Shown here: piece after piece, positions 10,431 through 20,929 of the stretch | Layout: every line of letters starts with the position of its first letter | Numbering within the stretch: the stretch's first letter is position 1 | Source: Siphonodentalium dalli | Taxonomy: Eukaryota; Mollusca; Scaphopoda; Gadilida; Siphonodentaliidae | Reading direction: 5' to 3' | Assembly (NCBI GenBank): GCA_032622095.1 | Contig: CP136061.1 | Location: 21,210,991-21,274,990 of the forward strand | Length of the DNA: 64,000 nucleotides | Made by a program: the position numbers and the translations under genes | Notes under the pieces: generated by a model | Databases searched by the model: none | What the model was told of the DNA's origin: nothing | Seen by the model: only the letters and a program-made list of their open reading frames with translations

Positions 10431-11333
10431 CCCAGGGACCCAGCCTAGTGTACACAAAATAACCCAGGGACCCAGCCAAGAGGATTGAATAACACAGGGA
10501 CCCAGCCTAGTGTAAACAATAACACAGGGACCCACTCTCAGCCTGGTGGATTGAACAACCCAGGGTCCCAGCCTAGTGGATTGAATAACCCAGGGTCCCA
10601 GCCTAGTGGATTGAATGACCCAGGGACCCAGCCTAGTGTAAACAATAACCCAGGGACCCAGCCTAGTGGATTGAATAACACAGTGACCCATCCTAGTGGA
10701 TTGAATGACCCAGGGACCCAGCCTAGTGGATTGAATAACCCAGGGACACAGCCTAGTGTAAACAATAACCCAGGGACCCAGCCCAGTGGATTGAATAACA
10801 CAGTGACCCATCCTAGTGGATTGAATGACCCAGGGACCCAGCCTAGTGGATTAAATAACACAGGGACCCAGCCTAGTATAAACAATAACCCAGGGACCCA
10901 GCCTAGTGGATTGAATAACACAGTGACCCATCCTAGTGGATTGAATGACCCAGGGACCCAGCCTAGTGGATTAAATAACACAGGGACCCAGCATAGTTGA
11001 TTGAATAACACAGGGACCCATCATAGTGGATTGAATAACACAGGGACCCATCCTAGTGGATTGAATAACACAGGGACCCATCCTAGTGGATTGAATAACC
11101 CAGGGACCCAGCCTAGTTGATTGAATAACACAGGGACCCAGCCTAGTGGATTGAATAACACAGGGACCCAGCCTAGTGGATTAAACAACACTGGGACCCA
11201 GCCTAGTGGATTGAATAACACAGGGACCCATCCTAGTGGATTGAATAACCCAGGGACCCAGCCTAGTGGATTAAACAACACTGGGACCCAGCCTAGTGGA
11301 TTGAATAACACAGGGACCCACCCTAGTGGATTC
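10431..11333. repeat. 30-bp minisatellite, first block
   Basis: About 30 units of a 30-bp monomer, cagggacccagcctagtg followed by gattgaataacc/aca. Variants are cagggacccatcctag, cagtgaccc, and tgtaaacaataac in place of the spacer. They recur in ordered groups, showing higher-order duplication. The unit is a multiple of three without stops, so both strands appear open over long stretches. That is a consequence of the repeat, not evidence of a protein. The monomer resembles the hAT terminus CAGGGACCAGCCTAG at 13485. Confidence 0.95.
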
Positions 11334-12779
11334 AAAATGGGAGAAATGGACTCACATCAGGGAGAAGTCTAAAACTGCTCTGTATCATTAGCATCTTAAA
11401 TTTATTGCTTCCGGTGTGCAAGGCAGGGTACCCTTTAGTGGGTCCAAGACAATGTGCCCCCCCCCCCCCCCCCCCCCCCATTGTTCATGGCTGATATGGG
11501 CACTGGAACCAGCTAGAGGGCGATATCTTCTCCATAAAATGTGGCACTTCTCCTTATTTTTGTCCAAGGGAGAAGTGTCCTCTCTCATATACCATTATGC
11601 AGGGACCCATCATAGTGGATTGAATAACACAGGGACCCATCCTAGTAGATTGAATAACACAGGGACCCATCCTAGTGGATTGAATAACCCAGGGACCCAG
11701 CCTAGTTGATTGAATAACACAGGGACCCAGCCTAGTGGATTGAATAACACAGGGACCCAGCCTAGTGGATTAAACAACACTGGGACCCAGCCTAGTGGAT
11801 TGAATAACACAGTGACCCATCCTAGTGGATTGAATGACCCAGGGACCCAGCCTAGTGGATTGAATAACCCAGGGACACAGCCTAGTGTAAACAATAACCC
11901 AGGGACCCAGCCCAGTGGATTGAATAACACAGTGACCCATCCTAGTGGATTGAATGACCCAGGGACCCAGCCTAGTGGATTAAATAACACAGGGACCCAG
12001 CCTAGTGTAAGCAATAACCCAGGGACCCAGCCTAGTGGATTGAATAACACAGTGACCCATCCTAGTGGATTGAATGACCCAGGGACCCAGCCTAGTGGAT
12101 TAAATAACACAGGGACCCAGCATAGTTGATTGAATAACACAGGGACCCATCATAGTGGATTGAATAACACAGGGACCCATCCTAGTGGATTGAATAACAC
12201 AGGGACCCATCCTAGTGGATTGAATAACCCAGGGACCCAGCCTAGTTGATTGAATAACACAGGGACCCAGCCTAGTGGATTGAATAACACAGGGACCCAG
12301 CCTAGTGGATTGAATAACACAGGGACCCATCCTAGTGGATTGAATAACCCAGGGACCCAGCCTAGTGGATTGAATAACACAGGGACCCATCATAGTGGAT
12401 TAAACAACACTGGGACCCAGCCTAGTGGATTGAATAACCCAGGGACCCAGCCTAGTGGATTGAATAACACAGGGACCCAGCCTAGTGGATTGAATAACAC
12501 AGGGACCCACCCTAGTGGATTCAAAATGGGAGAAATGGACTCACATCAGGGAGAAGTCTAAAACTGCTCTGTATCATTAGCATCTTAAATGTATTGCTTC
12601 CGGTGTGCAAGGCAGGGTACCCTTTAGTGGGTCCAAGACAATGTGCCCCCCCCCCCCCATTGTTCATGGCTGATATGGGCACTGGAACCAGCTAGAGGGC
12701 GATATCTTCTCCATAAAATGTGGCACTTCTCCTTATTTTTGTCCAAGGGAGAAGTGTCCTCTCTCATATACCATTATGC
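11331..12779. repeat. 1.19-kb tandem duplication of array plus unique block
   Basis: The unique block ttcaaaatgggagaaatgg ... ataccattatgca occurs at 11331-11599 and again at 12520-12779, an offset of 1189 bases. The main difference is the poly-C tract, 23 C at 11457-11479 versus about 13 at 12646-12658. The minisatellite between them repeats the same variant order as the first block. This is a recent large duplication. The block's cttctccttatttttgt and agggagaagtg phrases resemble the hAT interior at 4211. Confidence 0.9.
11600..12522. repeat. 30-bp minisatellite, second block
   Basis: About 31 units of the same 30-bp monomer as 10431-11333, in the same orientation and largely the same order of variants. 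It begins abruptly after ccattatg and ends with the unit cagggacccaccctagtg before the second unique block. See the duplication entry. Confidence 0.95.
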
Positions 12780-12789
12780 ATATTTAAAG

Positions 12790-13006
12790 TACAGTAATGC
12801 TCTAAGTAATCGACTTCTTAACCACAGCAGAATTATGGGTAACTTTTCAGGACTTAGTCGGAAATATGGCTTGTTGCCATTCATCGGAAAGCTCTCCCCG
12901 AGAGCTTTCTGATGAATGGCAACAAGCCATATTTACGACTAAATCCTGAAAAGTTACCCATAATTCTGCTGTGGTTAAGGGGTCGATTAATTAGAGCATT
13001 ACTGTA
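12790..13006. mobile_element. Tc1/mariner-like palindromic MITE, copy 3 (full length)
   Basis: A full ~217-bp palindrome from TACAGTAATGCTC to GAGCATTACTGTA. The flanks are unusual: ataccattatgcatat occurs both before the left end (12767-12782) and straight after the right end (13005-13020). Catatttaaagta also recurs about 24 bases further on. See findings. Confidence 0.9.
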
Positions 13007-13149
13007 TACCATTATGCATATGTCCCAAACAGCATATTTAAAGTATGTTCTTCCTCTGACACTATAATGGTCTTCTAAATTGGCTTTTGTGCTGTATAAT
13101 ACTTATTGGATCATAGAAGGTGGTGTTGGGTACATGTATAAAATGAACT

Positions 13150-13240
13150 TCAGCCTCCCTGATAACAGTTCACTTCTCCCTAATAACCATAACAAGGTGA
13201 AGTGTGATCTCCCAATTTGAAACCTCCAGGCTGGTCCCTG
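13150..13240 (+). mobile_element. hAT-like right terminus
   Basis: The segment has cacttctccctaataacc and aaggtgaagtg and ends CCAGGCTGGTCCCTG at 13240. That terminus is the reverse complement of the CAGGGACCAGCC hAT tip. It may be the right end of an element whose left end expanded into the 10431-12522 minisatellite, but no matching 8-bp duplication is visible, so the pairing is inference. Confidence 0.55.
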
Positions 13241-13419
13241 TAGGGGCACCATAAAACAACAGTGTTGACTGAGTTAAATGTTTATAAATGTCCTCTCAAT
13301 GCGTGGGTGCACATGTATATGCAATTGAGGCAGAAAATCGGCTGACTTAATTTCCTGAATAGGACTTGTACTAATTTCGTAACACATGACATATTACACT
13401 AATTTAATAGAGAAAAACG

Positions 13420-14477
13420 TTGAACCCTTTCATGACTGGAGCTTCCTGAAATTATGTGAAAATCACATGCCAATGCATTGTCTTCAGGGACCAGCCTAGA
13501 CCAGATTTTCAGGGCGAAATGACTTCGCCCTACTATAAAAATAAGGCGAAGTGCCCGTTCTATAGGGCGAAGTGAGTCTACAAAATTTAAATTGATCAGT
13601 ACTACGACAGGAGTCGCTATAGAACGAAAATAGGAGAGATGAAATATGTCAATTAAACTTATGAAACAATGGTTGAAATATGGAGTCATTATGTTCACTT
13701 TATCACCCTAATAACTATTAATAATACCCAAACATAATTGTGAGAGGATAGCAGCATTTTATATCGTAATTGTGGGAGAATGACAGGATTTTATTTCATA
13801 TTTTTCGGGTTGTTAAAAATGCCAACAATATTTATCAAACAGAAACGAAACGAAATCATGAACACTTTTACTGCGCTCTGTTAGTAAACCCGTTTGAAAT
13901 TTTAATATGCTTCACAAATGAATTTGTTTTAAAATTTCTTTAACCAAACTCCATAGAGGGAGCGATGAATTGACACATTGTGAGAGGTGTGAGTTGTAAT
14001 CTTTATTGTAAGGTGTGGTAATCACGGTAATCTAAAAATAACAACAACCAGATTAACACTTGAGGCCCAACGATGTTTTCACAGCTGCCAATAATCAGAC
14101 TCCGTTGTCAACATGCTTCCAGATTGGAGCATTACAGGTGTTAATTGTTTTATAACACCATGATACACCCTGATAGTGGAGTATTGTGTGCAATCACAGT
14201 TGACAGTTGTAAATTATCATAAATTATTTGGGGCATTTTGCCGAATTTCGTCAGTCAACTTTGGAATTTTTAGGGCGACTTGAACTTCGCCTGACTGCAA
14301 AAATAAGGCGAAGCGGATGGCGCTAGGGCGAAGAAGTCGCCCACGTCGCCCTCTCGGCTGGTCCCTGATTGTCTTTATATATGCGAGTCTACTGTAGAGA
14401 GCCCTGCATATATAAGAGAATAAATTGGCCTAACATTATTTAGCTTGACCTTGTAAGCCAGTGCATTCTCTTATAAG
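13420..14477 (+). mobile_element. PB3-type hairpin element interrupted by a hAT element
   Basis: The left terminus TTGAACCCTTTCATGACTGG is a PB3 end with TTAA mutated to TTGA. The first hairpin arm breaks at gcattgtctt (13484) and resumes after the insertion at 14368, continuing to gaataaattggcc and the PB3 spacer. A second hairpin starts at 14460 and stops at ttataag. The right half is lost. Confidence 0.75.
13485..14367. mobile_element. hAT-family non-autonomous element, 883 bp, with 8-bp TSD
   Basis: The termini are CAGGGACCAGCC and GGCTGGTCCCTG, perfect 12-bp inverted repeats. They are flanked by ATTGTCTT at 13477-13484 and again at 14368-14375. An 8-bp duplication with CAGGG-type ends is diagnostic of hAT elements. 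Subterminal agggcgaa...ttcgccct motifs recur at both ends. The interior (13600-14250) is AT-rich and has no transposase. It is inserted in a PB3 hairpin. Confidence 0.9.
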
Positions 14478-15125
14478 GGGTTGGGGTAAGGGTGGGTGAT
14501 AATCTTCCCTGACAGGAGTGTAAAAGCTCCCCTCCTCTGATGCCACCCCTGTTTCCAGGCCATTTGTCAGATTCAAGGCTATTCCAGGCCATCAACTCCC
14601 CACAGGAAGGATGAGGAACCTTACGACTTGATCCCCCACCAGAGTCACCACATACAGCTTCCCAAACCAACAAAAAGCCACAGGATGCGAAGCAGATCGC
14701 TTACTATGGAAATCCATACACTGCATTCAAAGGCAGATTGCCGTCATTTGCCAACTGAAACCATGCCAATAGGGCTCCTTGATTAGCGCTATTATCCTTA
14801 TTAACAATTACTCTTAACAATGCTCATATGTGCTATAGATAGACATCCATCCATACACTGCTAATGATGATAGAGGAACCAGGAAGTCTGGGACATATGC
14901 CTTGGAATATTTAAACACCTTGTGGGTCATCCAAGCTAATTTCACATCCAAATTCACATCTTTTAGAAAAAAAACAAATCAAAGGAGATGAAACGAGGAT
15001 TATTTAGTGTTCACTCCTCCGGGAGCGTTATTTATGAAATGAATGTAGATTTAGAGTGTTTTATTGAAGGGTATAAAATGCTGTGGTTCTTGGGTACATT
15101 CTGTGATGCAACCGCAACAGCGATA
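14478..15125. other. Intergenic, no recognised gene
   Basis: No gene or repeat boundary is recognised. The segment begins abruptly at the broken PB3 hairpin with gggttggggtaaggg and is somewhat GC-richer up to 14650. Short reading frames here have no domain I can identify. Confidence 0.4.
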
Positions 15126-15316
15126 TACAGTAATGCCCTAAGTAATCGACTCCTTAACCACAGCAGAATTATGGGTAACTTCAGGATTTAGTCGGAAATA
15201 TGGCTTGTTGCCATTCATCGGAAAGCTCTCAGTGAGAGCTTTCCGATGAATGGCAACAAGCCATATTTCATAATTCTGCTGTGGTTAAGGAGTCGATTAT
15301 TTAGGGCATTACTGTA
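15126..15316. mobile_element. Tc1/mariner-like palindromic MITE, copy 4 (right arm deleted)
   Basis: The left arm TACAGTAATGCCCTAAGTAA is complete. The right arm lacks about 25 bases (ccgactaaatcctgaaaag...), so atatttc joins directly to cataattctgct. It ends GGGCATTACTGTA. It is otherwise like copy 2. Confidence 0.9.
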
Positions 15317-15768
15317 CCCCTCAATAAAACACACTTAAACTACATTATTTCTTATATTTATATAGCTTTCTCCTTATTAATTTCTATAAACTCAGCTAAA
15401 AAAAAACATAATGACACGAAATTTTTTAATTAATCCCTGATCTGTTTTTTTTTATTCTACAGATAGATTTCTAGTGACCTCAAACAGAGATGTAGCCAGA
15501 GGGTCTCGGTTGGGGTGTCCACCTTGAAATTTCCAAGTCCCCCCCCCCCCAGTACTGGGCGGAATTTGCGATGTTGTAAATAAGGCACCTAATACATAGA
15601 ACCACACAGCGTGTGAATGTGGTAACGTTATTGCACAAATTTGTTGTGGCACACTGTTACCACGAGAGCTGTCAGAAGTAAAACTAGAATAAAAATTGAC
15701 TTGGGTCAAAATCATCATTTTTGCAGATTGCTGTATATAAGACCCTGTCTGCGTTTTGGGTTTCTGGC
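15317..15768. other. Intergenic, no recognised feature
   Basis: No gene is seen. A poly-C run of about 11 bases sits near 15540-15550. The sequence is AT-rich before 15460 and unremarkable after. Confidence 0.4.
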
Positions 15769-15966
15769 TTAAAGGAGGACTGGACACTAATTCCGGCCAT
15801 TTATGGAACCATCTCCTATTATACTCAACAGAATTGTCAGAATATATGCTACAAATGAATGAATTAGAGCGATGGATTATTGAAAAATACACTCATGTGC
15901 GCCATGAATGATGTATGTAAACAACATGGTAATTATAATGAAACAGTTTATGGCTTGAAAACTGAG
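15769..15966 (+). mobile_element. Family I element, left half
   Basis: The segment starts TTAAAGGAGGACTGGACACT and continues ccatttatggaaccatctcc ... acatggtaattataatg. It matches the left arm of the palindromic family I copies at 21664 and 48689. It stops at the TTAA (15967) where a PB1 element is inserted. The other arm is not recognisable beyond a short stretch after 16256. Confidence 0.75.
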
Positions 15967-16256
15967 TTAAACCCTTTACCCAACAGAAGGGCCCTGTGCC
16001 AATGCATTCTCTTATATATGCGAGTCGACCATAGGCCAATGCATTCTCTTATATATGCGAGGCGACCTATGGTCGACTCGCATATATAAGAGAATGCATT
16101 GGCACAGGGCATAACTATAACCATCACAATGTGGTCAATGAGCCGGTTCCAATGATATCCATATTTGTATGGTTTTATTGAGACAGACCCAAGATATTTT
16201 AGGCTGTTGAAGCTTTATTTGGCCGGTTTTGGCCGGTTTGTTGGGTAAAGGGTTAA
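15967..16256 (-). mobile_element. PB1-type TTAA element with collapsed hairpins
   Basis: In reverse orientation, it runs from TTAAACCCTTTACCCAACAG to TTTGTTGGGTAAAGGGTTAA. The spacer between the two normal hairpins is gone. One hairpin arm (to gtcgaccatagg) runs straight into a complete hairpin at 16034-16102, so a deletion joined the two related hairpins. It is inserted at a TTAA in the family I copy. Confidence 0.85.
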
Positions 16257-16439
16257 TGACTCAAGCCATGCAGTATTTTTCACGGTATCCAAATAGATCA
16301 TGAAATTGCGCACTTTTTCACAAAAGTACATGCACTTGTTGTTTGTCAAGATTAAAGGACTACTTATGATGCTGCATCTTTATCATGGACTGTCAGTTTA
16401 CATGCATTATAACATCACGGAAAACTGCAAGTAAATGAT

Positions 16440-17313
16440 TTATCGAGAAGATATTTCCTTCCTCATTGCCAGCCAGTGACGAGGAATGTTGGAGATACTT
16501 CGTAGAATTTGGCAAAGATGAAGCAACAATCCATTAGTTTGCACACTTTGCTGGAACACGTTAAAGTGATGTGAAACACTCCAGTAGGGTGTTAAAATAG
16601 AAATTGAGAATAATCTTGCTCAAAGCAGTTATTTTTTTACGAATATTAATCCAATATGACAACACACACCGTCATTCTTTTGTATTAATTAAATGCAATG
16701 ACTCGATTGTGAAATAATTTGTGTTAGTTTATCGCCAATGGTTGCGTCTCGAATTGAGATGTAAATATTTACAATTGAGCGTAGTTCAGACAATGTTTTC
16801 TATGGAGTGGTATTGTCGATTTTCTTTGAGATTTTCAGCGATGTTAGTAGAATGCTACATTCCCCAGGTTGGCACATAACTATTCGCAGGATCCAATTAA
16901 AAGATTGGATCGGAATAAAAGTAAGGGGAAATATCTCAGAATCAAATAAATTTTTGGGACAAATGTGGGTGGGGGAGGAGGGTGATATCCAAAAATAAAA
17001 ACATTTTGGATTATAATTTACAGGTTAACTTTTCTACTTTGATCCATGCATTATTATCATGCTCTATTTTAACCATGGTCTTACAGCACACATCCATTAC
17101 AACATCCCAAAAAACTGCCAGCAATGTTTTACAGAGAATGTCTTTCTTTGTCTTCACTTTGCCAGCCAGTGACGTGAATGATGGAGAATTGGCAAAGATG
17201 AAGCAAGAATCCTTTTGTCTGGAACATTTTAACACATCTACTCCAGGGATTCAAATGAAAGAAATGAGCGGAATAAAAGTAGGGGGTGGAAAATGTCTCA
17301 GAATCAAATACTG
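16440..17313 (+). repeat. Duplicated segment around family E copy 2
   Basis: Bases 16440-16555 (gccagccagtgacgagg ... ggcaaagatgaagca) recur at 17100-17237 (gccagccagtgacgtg ... ggcaaagatgaagca). Ggaataaaagtaagggg with ctcagaatcaaata at 16910-16950 recurs at 17265-17312. The two blocks are diverged direct copies, and family E copy 2 lies inside the first. No product is identified. The frames across it are not supported by any domain. Confidence 0.6.
16561..16880 (+). repeat. Dispersed repeat family E, copy 2
   Basis: It starts TTAAAGTGATGTGAAACACT and is closely similar to 36401-36779 through tcgccaatggttgcgtctcg and ttctttgagattttc. It diverges after acattccccaggttggc. The right TTAA end is not preserved. 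Confidence 0.65.
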
Positions 17314-17328
17314 ATATTACCATAAAGT

Positions 17329-17480
17329 CTGTCATTTTCAGAATGAGGTCCCCAGAGGGTGAATTTAGTGATGCTATCCCGTACAGTGGGCAAGCATCAC
17401 CAAATTCACCCTCTGGGTACCTCATTCTGCTTAGGTCTCATTTTCTGGAAATGTATCTATAGTCTCAAATTAACATTGTT
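17329..17480 (+). mobile_element. Family C element, left half (long form)
   Basis: The segment has ctgtcattttcagaatgagg followed by the hairpin ccccagagggtgaatttagt ... caccctctgggtacctcatt and the long-form spacer ctatagtctcaaattaaca. It stops at cattgtt, where family E sequence begins. The right half is absent. Confidence 0.75.
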
Positions 17481-17748
17481 ACAGCATCATTGCCATAAAC
17501 GATTTACATGCAGTGACTATTGTTCGTGGAATAATTTCTGTAAATATTTATGCCAAATAATATGTCCCGAATAAAGTAGTGACTATTTACATTTGTGCAT
17601 AGTTCAAACATTGTGTTCTCCGAAATGGTACAGTCGATGTGTTCGTGGTTTTCCATAAATTGATTGTTACATTCTGCCAGTGGAGATATTGTTTGTATAA
17701 TATAGTATCAGTTTTATTCACTGAAGTAAGTCCATAATATGTCTTTAA
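17481..17748 (+). repeat. Dispersed repeat family E, right fragment
   Basis: It matches family E from the attgccataaacgatttacatg region onward and ends aagtccataatatgtctTTAA. The left third is replaced by the family C half-element. The terminal TTAA is shared with the PB2 element that follows. Confidence 0.6.
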
Positions 17749-18203
17749 CCCTTTCAGTGCCAGGGGCCGATCTCATCTGCCCTAATTTACGGTCTGTAAA
17801 ATCGGCCCTAAATTTGTTAATTTTTTTTTTTTTGGGTTGAATTTTTTTTGGGTATGCTTAAGCATGCTATAGCGAATTTAAAAACAAACTGGATAAAACC
17901 TTAGGGGCATGTTATAACTCAAAACTATCACCAAGTATTCATAGCAATAATTTTGATGCCCATGACAAACGTAAGATTCCCTGGCACTAAACCTACAACA
18001 TAAGTCTGTTAAAGAATATAAGAAAAAATTATTAAAATTGTAAAAAATTGTAAAAAATAATAACAAATGATGAAAAATTGTTAGGCCAATGCATTCTCTT
18101 ATATATGCGAGGCGACCTATGGTCGACTCGCATATATAAGAGAATGCATTAGCACAGGGTATATGGATTGATACAAAAATCGGACCTGCACTGAAAGGGT
18201 TAA
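17745..18203 (+). mobile_element. PB2-type TTAA element
   Basis: The termini are TTAACCCTTTCAGTGCCAGG and gcactgaaaggGTTAA. Internal landmarks are ggccgatctcatc, the ggtatgcttaagcatgctat palindrome, and one hairpin at 18084-18152. It is inserted at the terminal TTAA of the family E fragment. A 1-base deletion (acctgcactg) marks the right TIR. No coding capacity is visible. Confidence 0.9.
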
Positions 18204-18345
18204 AGAGTTAAAGTTACTCAATTCGATCTGATGCTCCTAAATTACTATCTCTTTGGCTTCGGTGGTAAAAAATATTTGATTCGAGTCGAGGAACTCACCC
18301 ATCAAAGCTCAGAGTGATCAGATATAAATTTTTTAAGTTTGTTAT
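18200..18345 (-). repeat. Family L fragment
   Basis: TTAAAGAGTTAAAGTTACTC then aattcgatctgatgctcc resembles the left end of family L at 33670. Ggtaaaaaatatttgattcg and caaagctcagagtgatcag are the reverse complement of its right part (34000-34090). It looks like an internally deleted or rearranged copy. Confidence 0.55.
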
Positions 18346-18460
18346 TTCTCGAGATGTGTAATTATATGTGGCCCAGAAACACTTGGTCAAACGGAGGGTC
18401 TCGAACAAAATTGCGGATGAAGGTGGATAACTGTAAAATTAAGTGGTAATACGGTCAAAA

Positions 18461-19468
18461 AAGGATGCATATAAAGGGCTATAAAGGACGCATATAAAGG
18501 GCTATAAAGGATGCGTATAAAGGGCTATAGAGGATGCGTATAAAGGGCTATAAAGGACGCGTATAAAGGGCTATAAAGGACGCGTATAAAGGGCTATAAA
18601 GGACGCGTATAAAGGCAGCCCTGGGAATTAAGGAAAATTTGCCTAGGCAATATATTTGCCTAGGTGAAAGAAATCGGCCTAGGCAAAAACAGATTTTACC
18701 TAAGCAATTTTGCAACAATATTGCCATCTCAAATCAATATGATTCAATAATAACATGAATTGCCCAGAATTGCCTAGTTATTTTGCGGAACATTATTTCC
18801 AGGCCATTACTCAACATATATGTACAATTCCACAAATCATCTCCAAAATAAGTGTCCTTATAACGGGTAGCTAGTTAGCGGCCCAGTGCCATGGAAACAA
18901 TTGTAGGACAATATATGTAATGAGTTATTTAAGGAAATCATTTTGGCTAAAGAGGTTCTATTTCTGATATACACAAATCAATTTTAGTAACCCAATGAAC
19001 TTGTTTTACCTAGGAAATATTATTGCCTAGGAAAACCGATTTTGCCTCTGCTTTTACCTAGGCATTGCCTATTGTCTAGGCTAATTCCCAGGGCTGAAAG
19101 GGATATAGAGGATGCGTATAAAGGGCTATAAAGGATGTGTATAAAGGGCTATAAAGGATGCGTATAAAGGACGCGTATTAAGGGATATAGAGGATGCGTA
19201 TAAAGGACGTGTATAAAGGGCTATAAAGGACGTGTATAAAGGGCTATAAAGGACGCGTATAAAGGGCTATAAAGGACGCGTATAAAGGGATATAGAGGAT
19301 GCATATAAAGGGCTATAAAGGACGTGTATAAAGGGCTATAAAGGACACGTATAAAGGGCTTTAAAGGACTCTTATAAAGGGCTATAAAGGACGTGTATAA
19401 AGGACGCGTATAAATGACGTGTATAAAGGGCTATAAAGGACACGTATATAAAGGATGCGTATAAAGGC
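18461..19468. repeat. 23-bp tandem array split by an insertion
   Basis: The monomer is ggctataaaggacgcgtata+aag, with alternating gatgcg/gacgcg/gacgtg variants and some shortened units lacking ggctataaag. Units run 18461-18615 and resume at 19097-19468. The 481-bp element between them interrupts the array. Confidence 0.9.
18616..19096 (+). mobile_element. Family D element, 481 bp, copy 1
   Basis: The ends are CAGCCCTGGGAATTA and TAATTCCCAGGGCTG, perfect 15-bp inverted repeats. Several TTGCCTAGGCAA-like palindromes lie near both ends. It is flanked immediately by aaagg on both sides, which could be a short duplication but is also array sequence. It is nearly identical to 27880-28359. Non-coding. 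CAG...CTG tips are compatible with hAT, but this is unproven. Confidence 0.85.
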
Positions 19469-19939
19469 TCTTTGTCTCTGTGATCATCATGACTCACGTT
19501 GACCGACATATAGCGAGCAGAAGCACCGTCTTCGTTACATGGGGATTGTCTGGAAAATGGCTGCCGTTGAATGGATCAGCTTTGACCGGCTCCATTAAAC
19601 TCACAAATAATTACGCTGTTATGGACTGTGTGTTTCTCGTCTTCCTATACATCAGTCCTGATGCGGTTTGTCCAAGACGCCCATAATCCTGTAAGTTGTG
19701 TGAGCTTCATGCCTAAGACGAAAGTCATCATTCTGCATAGTCCTATTAATAAATTGACATTGAGCCGGTCCGGGGGAGTTTCTTGGTTCATTCGTGTGTA
19801 CTTTGACAAGAGCAAATCAATAGTTCTCTGCGAATAATTCATTTCTTATAGTTACACGGTACTACCATGAAGTTATATTGGTAAATATTGAGAACCTAAT
19901 ATCAATGATTGATTGTGCTATTGATTTTATTGGGGAATT
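19469..19939. other. Intergenic, no recognised gene
   Basis: No gene is identified. A 68-codon frame at 19480-19686 has no recognisable domain and overlaps others on both strands, as expected for chance openings. Confidence 0.4.
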
Positions 19940-20248
19940 ATTCCAGACGGAGAAGCTTGTTAGGAGCTCGCGGTCTATACAAGCCAATGTCTGAGAATTA
20001 CAAGAGTTTCCAATGCCACTGTTTAATTCTGGACAGCCTGACATGTAGGTGTTCCATATAAATTGGCTTCCCTAATGAGTATAGAATGTTGTTTGTGGTA
20101 TCGGTGCCACTCCAATGTTTGCTGTCCACCAGTAATTTGAATTCTGGATAATTTCATGAAAACGAAATGTCTATAGTTGTATAATCATTTTATTGGAAAA
20201 AATAATTCTTAGCTTGCTTCATGCATGGACTCATGACCCTTCTTCGTG

Positions 20249-20372
20249 CAGCCCTCTTAGTTCAGATTGTTTGTCTTCGGTAATGTGGCTGCTGAAATCC
20301 ATTGCCATGGCCCAGTATGCTTCAGCAAATGACTTCAGCATTGCTGATTGCCATAGCCAATTATGAGGGCTG
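20249..20372. mobile_element. Short CAGCCCTC MITE inside the satellite
   Basis: CAGCCCTCTTAGTTCAGATT ... caattatgagggCTG is an imperfect inverted-repeat element of ~124 bp. It recurs at 20819-20929 in the next satellite unit and, free-standing with a 7-bp flanking duplication, at 47833-47955. It probably inserted before the satellite was amplified. Confidence 0.7.
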
Positions 20373-20818
20373 CTTCAGGTAAGGCTGAAATGATGTTAAA
20401 CCACAATCAATCAAACTGGTGTACGAAGGGATTCTACATTGGAGCAGAACATGCTTAGCCATTCCTCTTCAGGGAATTCCACAGCATGTTAGGGGCTGGT
20501 GGTCTATACAAATCAATGTCTGAGAATTACAAGAGTTTCCAATGCCACTGTTTAATTCTGGACATGTAGGTGTTCCATATAAATTGGCTTCCCTAATGAG
20601 TAGAGAATATTGTTTGTGGTATCCCAGCTACTTCAATGCTTGCTGTCCCCCAGTAATTTGAATTCTGAATAATTTCATGAAAATGTGAATTTTAGTTGTA
20701 TAATCATTTTATTGGAAAAAATCATTCTTTAATAGCTTGCTTCATGCATGGACTCATGACCCTTCTTCATGCATGGACTCATGACCCTTCTTCATGCATG
20801 GACTCATGACCCTTCGTG

Positions 20819-20929
20819 CAGCCCTCTTAATTTAGATTGTTTGTCTTCGGTAATTCGGCTACTGAAATCTATTGCCATTGCCGATTTTGCTTCAGCATTG
20901 CTGATTGCCATAGCCAATTATGAGGGCTG
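20819..20929. mobile_element. Short CAGCCCTC MITE, second satellite unit
   Basis: Same element as 20249-20372, slightly shorter (tgcttcagcattgctgattg without the aaatgacttc insert). It sits at the equivalent place in the next satellite unit. Confidence 0.7.

Noticed and set aside
10485-12561. Long open frames on both strands (NNTGTQPSGL-type and LFNPLGWVP-type repeats)
   Set aside because: They are translations of a 30-bp minisatellite. Length divisible by three and no stop in the monomer keep several frames open on both strands. No start context, domain or non-repeat coding flank supports a protein.
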